Positions 4,771-7,410 of a DNA stretch of 7,410 nucleotides are shown in pieces (position 1 is the first letter of the stretch; every line of letters starts with the position of its first letter). Both the position numbers and the translations under genes were made by a program. The stretch is from positions 1-7,410 of the forward strand of contig DASTJE010000240.1 of assembly GCA_035716845.1 (NCBI GenBank), given 5' to 3'. This stretch comes from CADEEN01 sp035716845 (lineage in GTDB: Bacteria > Pseudomonadota > Gammaproteobacteria > Burkholderiales > Burkholderiaceae_C). The notes below the pieces were generated by a model that did no database searches, was not told the DNA's origin, and was given only the letters and a program-made list of their open reading frames with translations.

Positions 4771-7410
4771 ATGAGCCACTTCCTCGATCGACTCACCCAC
4801 TTCACGCTGCCCAAGGAGGCCTTCGCCAACGGCCACGGCGTGACCACCGGCGAAGACCGCACCTGGGAGGATGCCTACCGCAACCGCTGGGCGCACGACA
4901 AGATCGTGCGCAGCACGCACGGCGTGAACTGCACGGGCTCGTGCTCGTGGAAGATCTACGTCAAGGGCGGCATCGTCACCTGGGAAACCCAGCAGACGGA
5001 CTACCCGCGCACGCGGCCCGACCTGCCCAACCACGAGCCGCGCGGCTGCGCGCGCGGGGCGTCCTACTCCTGGTACCTGTACAGCGCCAACCGGGTCAAG
5101 TACCCGATGGTGCGCGGACGCCTGCTCAAGCACTGGCGCGCCGCGCTGGCCCGGCATGGCGACCCGGTGAACGCCTGGGCCAGCCTGATGGAGAACGCCG
5201 AGACGCGCCGCGACTGGCACAAGGTGCGCGGCATGGGCGGCTTCGTGCGTTCGAGCTGGGACGAGGTCAACCAGCTGATCGCCGCGGCCAACGTCTACAC
5301 GGTCAAGACGCATGGCCCCGACCGCGTGATCGGCTTCTCGCCGATCCCGGCCATGAGCATGGTGAGCTACGCCGCGGGCAGCCGCTACCTGAGCCTGATC
5401 GGCGGCGTGTGCATGAGCTTCTACGACTGGTACTGCGACCTGCCGCCGGCCTCGCCGCAGATCTGGGGCGAGCAGACCGACGTGCCCGAGAGCGCCGACT
5501 GGTACAACAGCAACTACATCATCGCCTGGGGCTCCAACGTGCCGCAGACGCGCACGCCGGACGCCCACTTCTTCACCGAGGTGCGCTACAAGGGCGCCAA
5601 GACGGTGGCGGTGACGCCCGACTACTCCGAGGTGGCCAAGCTCTCGGACCTGTGGCTGCACCCCAAGCAGGGCACCGACGCCGCGCTGGCCATGGCCATG
5701 GGCCACGTCGTGCTGAGCGAGTTCTACTTCAAGAAGCGCAGCGCCTACTTCGACGACTACGCGCGCCGCTACACCGACCTGCCGCTCCTGGTGATGCTCG
5801 AGGAGCGCACGCTGGAAGACGGGCCGAACAAGGGCCGCAAGGTGCTGGCCCCGGGGCGCTACCTGCGCGCCAGCGACTTCAACGGCAAGCTCGGCCAGTC
5901 CAACAACCCCGAGTGGAAGACGGTGGCCTTCGACACCGGCGGGCGCGCGGTGCTGCCCAACGGCTCGATCGGCTTCCGCTGGGGCCCCGAAGGGCGCGGC
6001 GACGCCGGCCGGTGGAACCTCGAGGCCAAGGAGGCGCGCCACGACACCGAGGTCAAGCTCAAGCTGTCGGTGCTGGAGGACGGCGAGCAGGCGCACGAGG
6101 TGGTGGACGTGGCCTTCCCGTACTTCGCCGGCGCCGACGTGCCGCACTTCCCGAGCAACAAGCAGCAGGGTGAGCTGAACGTCGCCCGCGTGCCGGCGGT
6201 GCAGCTGCGCCTGGGCAAGGCCGGCGACGAGCGCAGCGCGCTGGTGGCCACCGTGTTCGACCTGCAGGCCGCGCAGTACGGCATCGACCGCGGCCTGGGC
6301 TCGGGCGCCCGCAGCTACGACGACGATGCGCCCTACACCCCGGCGTGGCAGGAGCAGATCACCGGCGTGCCGCGCGACCAGGTGATCACCGTCGCGCGCC
6401 AGTTCGCCGACAACGCCGACAAGACGCATGGCAAGTCGATGATCATCATCGGCGCGGCCATGAACCACTGGTACCACGCCGACATGAACTACCGCGGCGT
6501 GATCAACCTGCTGATGATGTGCGGCTGTGTCGGCCAGAGCGGTGGCGGCTGGGCGCACTACGTGGGCCAGGAGAAGCTGCGGCCGCAGACCGGCTGGACG
6601 GCGCTGGCCTTCGCGCTCGACTGGGCGCGCCCGCCGCGCCAGCAGAACAGCACCAGCTTCTTCTACGCCCACACCGACCAGTGGCGCTACGAGAAGCTCG
6701 GCGTCGAGGAGATCCTCTCGCCGCTGGCCGACAAGGCGGCGTTCGGCGGCAGCCTGATCGACTACAACGTGCGCGCCGAGCGCATGGGCTGGCTGCCCTC
6801 CGCACCGCAGCTCAGGACCAACCCGTTGCACGTGGTCAAGGACGCCACCGCGGCCGGCATGGACCCCAAGGACTACGTCGTCAAGGCGCTCAAGGACGGC
6901 ACCCTCCAGATGAGCTGCGAGGACCCGGACGCGCCGCAGAACTGGCCGCGCAACCTGTTCGTGTGGCGCTCCAACCTGCTGGGCAGCTCGGGCAAGGGCC
7001 ACGAGTACTTCCTCAAGCACCTGCTGGGCACCGAGAACGGCGTGCAAGGCAAGGACCTGGGCGCCGAGGACGCCAAGCCCACCGAGGTCAAGTGGCACGA
7101 CAAGGCGCCGGAAGGCAAGCTCGACCTGCTGGTGACGCTGGACTTCCGCATGAGCACGACCTGCCTGTACTCGGACATCGTGCTGCCCACCGCGAGCTGG
7201 TACGAGAAGAACGACCTCAACACCAGCGACATGCATCCCTTCATCCACCCGCTGTCGGCGGCGGTGGACCCGGTGTGGCAGAGCCGCAGCGACTGGGAGA
7301 TCTACAAGGGCCTGGCCAAGGCCTTCAGCGAGGTGTGCAAGGGCCACCTCGGCGTCGAGAAGGAGGTGGTGCTGACGCCGCTGATGCACGACACGCCGGC
7401 CGAGCTGGCC
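4771..7410 (+). CDS. narG: Respiratory nitrate reductase alpha subunit, 5' part (runs off the window)
   Basis: The frame stays open to the last base, giving the first 880 residues of a protein that is about 1,240 residues in relatives, so the C-terminal third is outside the window. NarG holds the bis-MGD molybdenum cofactor and the FS0 [4Fe-4S] cluster, and reduces nitrate to nitrite at the cytoplasmic face of the NarGHI complex with electrons from quinol. Visible support: FS0 ligands H50, C54, C58 (in HGVNCTGSCSW) and C93 (EPRGCARGAS); the molybdenum ligand D223 in YDWYCDLPPASPQ, equal to mature E. coli Asp222; and very strongly conserved blocks such as GEQTDVPESADWYNSNYI (from residue 234), KLSDLWLHPKQGTDAA, CGCVGQSGGGWAHYVGQEKL and SDMHPFIHPLSAAVDP. 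The N-terminus MSHFLDRLTHF resembles the E. coli one and has no twin-arginine export motif, as expected for cytoplasmic NarG. No disruption is seen. Identity is essentially certain. Confidence 0.98.
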   Translation, partial: MSHFLDRLTHFTLPKEAFANGHGVTTGEDRTWEDAYRNRWAHDKIVRSTHGVNCTGSCSWKIYVKGGIVTWETQQTDYPRTRPDLPNHEPRGCARGASYSWYLYSANRVKYPMVRGRLLKHWRAALARHGDPVNAWASLMENAETRRDWHKVRGMGGFVRSSWDEVNQLIAAANVYTVKTHGPDRVIGFSPIPAMSMVSYAAGSRYLSLIGGVCMSFYDWYCDLPPASPQIWGEQTDVPESADWYNSNYIIAWGSNVPQTRTPDAHFFTEVRYKGAKTVAVTPDYSEVAKLSDLWLHPKQGTDAALAMAMGHVVLSEFYFKKRSAYFDDYARRYTDLPLLVMLEERTLEDGPNKGRKVLAPGRYLRASDFNGKLGQSNNPEWKTVAFDTGGRAVLPNGSIGFRWGPEGRGDAGRWNLEAKEARHDTEVKLKLSVLEDGEQAHEVVDVAFPYFAGADVPHFPSNKQQGELNVARVPAVQLRLGKAGDERSALVATVFDLQAAQYGIDRGLGSGARSYDDDAPYTPAWQEQITGVPRDQVITVARQFADNADKTHGKSMIIIGAAMNHWYHADMNYRGVINLLMMCGCVGQSGGGWAHYVGQEKLRPQTGWTALAFALDWARPPRQQNSTSFFYAHTDQWRYEKLGVEEILSPLADKAAFGGSLIDYNVRAERMGWLPSAPQLRTNPLHVVKDATAAGMDPKDYVVKALKDGTLQMSCEDPDAPQNWPRNLFVWRSNLLGSSGKGHEYFLKHLLGTENGVQGKDLGAEDAKPTEVKWHDKAPEGKLDLLVTLDFRMSTTCLYSDIVLPTASWYEKNDLNTSDMHPFIHPLSAAVDPVWQSRSDWEIYKGLAKAFSEVCKGHLGVEKEVVLTPLMHDTPAELA

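Noticed and set aside
4723..7389. Minus-strand open frame of 888 codons opposite narG
   Set aside because: It is antisense to narG, whose identity is certain. The composition is low-complexity A, R, V, H, L, G and no motif is visible, so it is a GC-driven shadow.

Overview
This window is the front end of a respiratory nitrate reductase (nar) operon from a very GC-rich proteobacterium. Codon third positions are nearly all G or C. Gene order, codon use and protein similarity suggest a denitrifying or nitrate-respiring betaproteobacterium, perhaps Burkholderiales; this assignment is an inference. All five supported genes lie on the + strand with short gaps (14 to 88 bases) and almost certainly form one transcription unit. 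The window opens 12 bases before the first start codon, so the operon promoter and any FNR or NarL sites upstream are not visible.

Layout: (1) 13-1320, a NarK1-type nitrate transporter. (2) 1409-3124, a second, divergent NarK-family transporter with an insert of about 95 residues in the loop between TM5 and TM6. (3) 3140-3352, an unrecognised 70-residue protein with two predicted membrane helices. (4) 3383-4756, a third transporter that closely resembles E. coli NarK/NarU. (5) 4771 to the window end, the first 880 codons of narG, the catalytic molybdenum subunit of membrane-bound nitrate reductase. narH, narJ and narI would be expected downstream.

How they work together: NarG reduces nitrate to nitrite on the cytoplasmic side of the membrane, so nitrate must be imported and nitrite exported. 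NarK1-type carriers are generally associated with proton-linked nitrate uptake and NarK2/E. coli NarK-type carriers with nitrate/nitrite exchange. Many denitrifiers carry a narK1-narK2 pair or a fusion of the two. This locus has three carriers plus a small membrane protein.

The parts that depart from a textbook nar operon are in the second transporter and beside it: a repeat-bearing loop insert, an altered second nitrate signature, and the small membrane protein next to it. No mobile elements, RNA genes, CRISPR arrays or convincing terminators were seen, and no stretch over 300 bases lacks a gene.
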